A stretch of DNA of 5,749 nt from contig JAQVMI010000137.1 in assembly GCA_028703735.1 (NCBI GenBank), forward strand, positions 1-5,749. The letters run 5' to 3'. Position 1 is the stretch's first letter. Each line of letters starts with the position of its first letter. The DNA is from Candidatus Cloacimonadota bacterium (GTDB lineage: Bacteria > Cloacimonadota > Cloacimonadia > Cloacimonadales > Cloacimonadaceae). A model generated the notes under the pieces. That model saw nothing but the letters and a program-made list of their open reading frames with translations. It ran no database searches and was not told the origin of the DNA. Made by a program: the position numbers and the translations under genes. This document shows positions 5,427-5,749 of this stretch, one piece after another.

Positions 5427-5455
5427 TTGACGGAATTTCTTGCTGATAGCATAGT
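5427..5455 (+). promoter_or_regulatory. Candidate sigma70-type promoter for the C-terminally truncated exported gene
   Basis: TTGACG (5427-5432, 5/6) and CATAGT (5450-5455, 4/6) are spaced by 17 bases. Transcription would begin near 5462, about 25 bases before the ATG and upstream of the ribosome site at 5477-5481. A perfect TATAAT at 5467-5472 lies too close to the start codon to serve a leader that includes the ribosome site. Confidence 0.5.
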
Positions 5456-5486
5456 GCCCTAAATCATATAATGCATAGGAGACCTT

Positions 5487-5749
5487 ATGAAAACGAACAA
5501 GTTAGGCTTTATTTTGCTTATTTTCGCGTTGTTTGTCACCCCCTTGTTTTGTGTAAAAAACTCCCTCTTCAATTCCGGTAAGCACGATAGTATCGGAATG
5601 CTTAAATCCCAATTGTATGCCAATAGTAAAGCCAAGCAGCTTGATCTGGACATGGCAAAGTGCTTTTACCTCCCGGATGAATGGGTTTTCTGGTATCGGA
5701 TGGATGAAGTAGGCTGCTCTAATGTTACAGAAGAAGATCGCTACAATAA
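5487..5749 (+). CDS. N-terminal part of an exported protein of unknown function, cut by window end
   Basis: An open frame of 87 complete codons runs off the window edge. The ATG at 5487 has AGGAG (5477-5481) five bases upstream and a promoter 30-60 bases upstream. Residues 2-5 are basic/polar (KTNK) and 6-21 are hydrophobic (LGFILLIFALFVTPLF), a clear Sec-type signal. Cys22 follows PLF, which is a poor lipobox because of the bulky Phe at -1, so ordinary cleavage near residues 22-24 is more likely than lipidation. The mature part (SLFNSGKHDSIGML, then a helical stretch 39-58, then FYLPDEWVFWY at 60-70) is rich in aromatic residues and has cysteines at 59 and 77. I do not recognise the family. 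An antisense frame at 5459-5653 is rejected in its favour. Confidence 0.8.
   Translation, partial: MKTNKLGFILLIFALFVTPLFCVKNSLFNSGKHDSIGMLKSQLYANSKAKQLDLDMAKCFYLPDEWVFWYRMDEVGCSNVTEEDRYN

Larger units (their letters stand above)
5105..5486. other. 382-base divergent regulatory region
   Basis: This region separates the csbD-like gene (left, minus) from the truncated exported gene (right, plus) and must hold both promoters. For the plus gene a fair promoter is at 5427-5455. For the minus gene only a weak pair is visible: TTGGGC (5191-5186) and TATGTT (5169-5164), 16 bases apart, with TATAGT (5163-5158) as an alternative -10. Two symmetric sites lie in the middle: ATTCGA-N9-TCGAAT (5203-5223) and palindrome ATCTATAGAT (5225-5234). 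Bases 5240-5420 are AT-rich and show no gene, hairpin or RNA I can support. Confidence 0.5.

Noticed and set aside
5467..5472. Perfect TATAAT as the -10 element of the last gene
   Set aside because: The transcript would begin at about the ribosome site, and no -35 lies at proper distance (TGATAG). TTGACG/CATAGT upstream fits better.
5459..5653. Minus-strand frame of 64 codons
   Set aside because: It lies opposite the plus-strand gene that has a promoter, ribosome site and signal peptide. It has no supporting ribosome site or recognisable protein.

Overview
The window looks like a chromosomal stretch from an AT-rich bacterium of the Fibrobacterota-Chlorobiota-Bacteroidota side of the tree. 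Candidatus Cloacimonadota is my best guess. The main pointer is a large exported protein that ends in a FlgD-like / Por-type C-terminal sorting domain with the YPNPFNP signature, a tail linked to type IX-style secretion in that group. Strong AGGAG-type ribosome sites precede the genes. This placement is inference from protein style; no rRNA or tRNA is present to test it.

Layout. (1) Nt 1-1481, + strand: a 5'-truncated family II (manganese-dependent) inorganic pyrophosphatase with a regulatory CBS-DRTGG-CBS insert. (2) Nt 1522-3141, - strand and convergent with it: a 539-residue exported protein with a signal peptide, five propeller-like repeats resembling GH43/GH32-type folds, a fibronectin-III-like linker domain and the sorting tail. 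A plausible promoter lies just upstream. (3) Nt 3142-3607: a mostly non-coding stretch with an unusual repeat cluster next to the end of the following gene. (4) Nt 3608-3889, - strand: an unrecognised 93-residue beta-rich protein that seems to contain an internal duplication. (5) Nt 3890-4397: a gene-poor stretch holding nested inverted repeats (about 4031-4279) that look like a MITE/REP-type composite, then a clear terminator for the next gene. (6) Nt 4398-5104, - strand: a likely stress pair, csbD-like first and then a coiled-coil lipoprotein resembling the sll1863-type stress family. (7) Nt 5105-5486: a divergent regulatory region. (8) Nt 5487 to the end, + strand: the start of an exported protein cut off by the window edge.

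How the genes relate. The csbD-like gene and the lipoprotein gene probably form one transcription unit ending at the 4311-4340 terminator, and may serve envelope or general stress. The pyrophosphatase removes PPi in the cytoplasm under nucleotide control and has no evident link to the convergent surface protein. I see no phage, plasmid, CRISPR, transposase, rRNA or tRNA. No multi-gene novel system is evident. The least explained signals are the nested inverted-repeat element, the 17-bp repeat cluster and the duplicated 93-residue protein.
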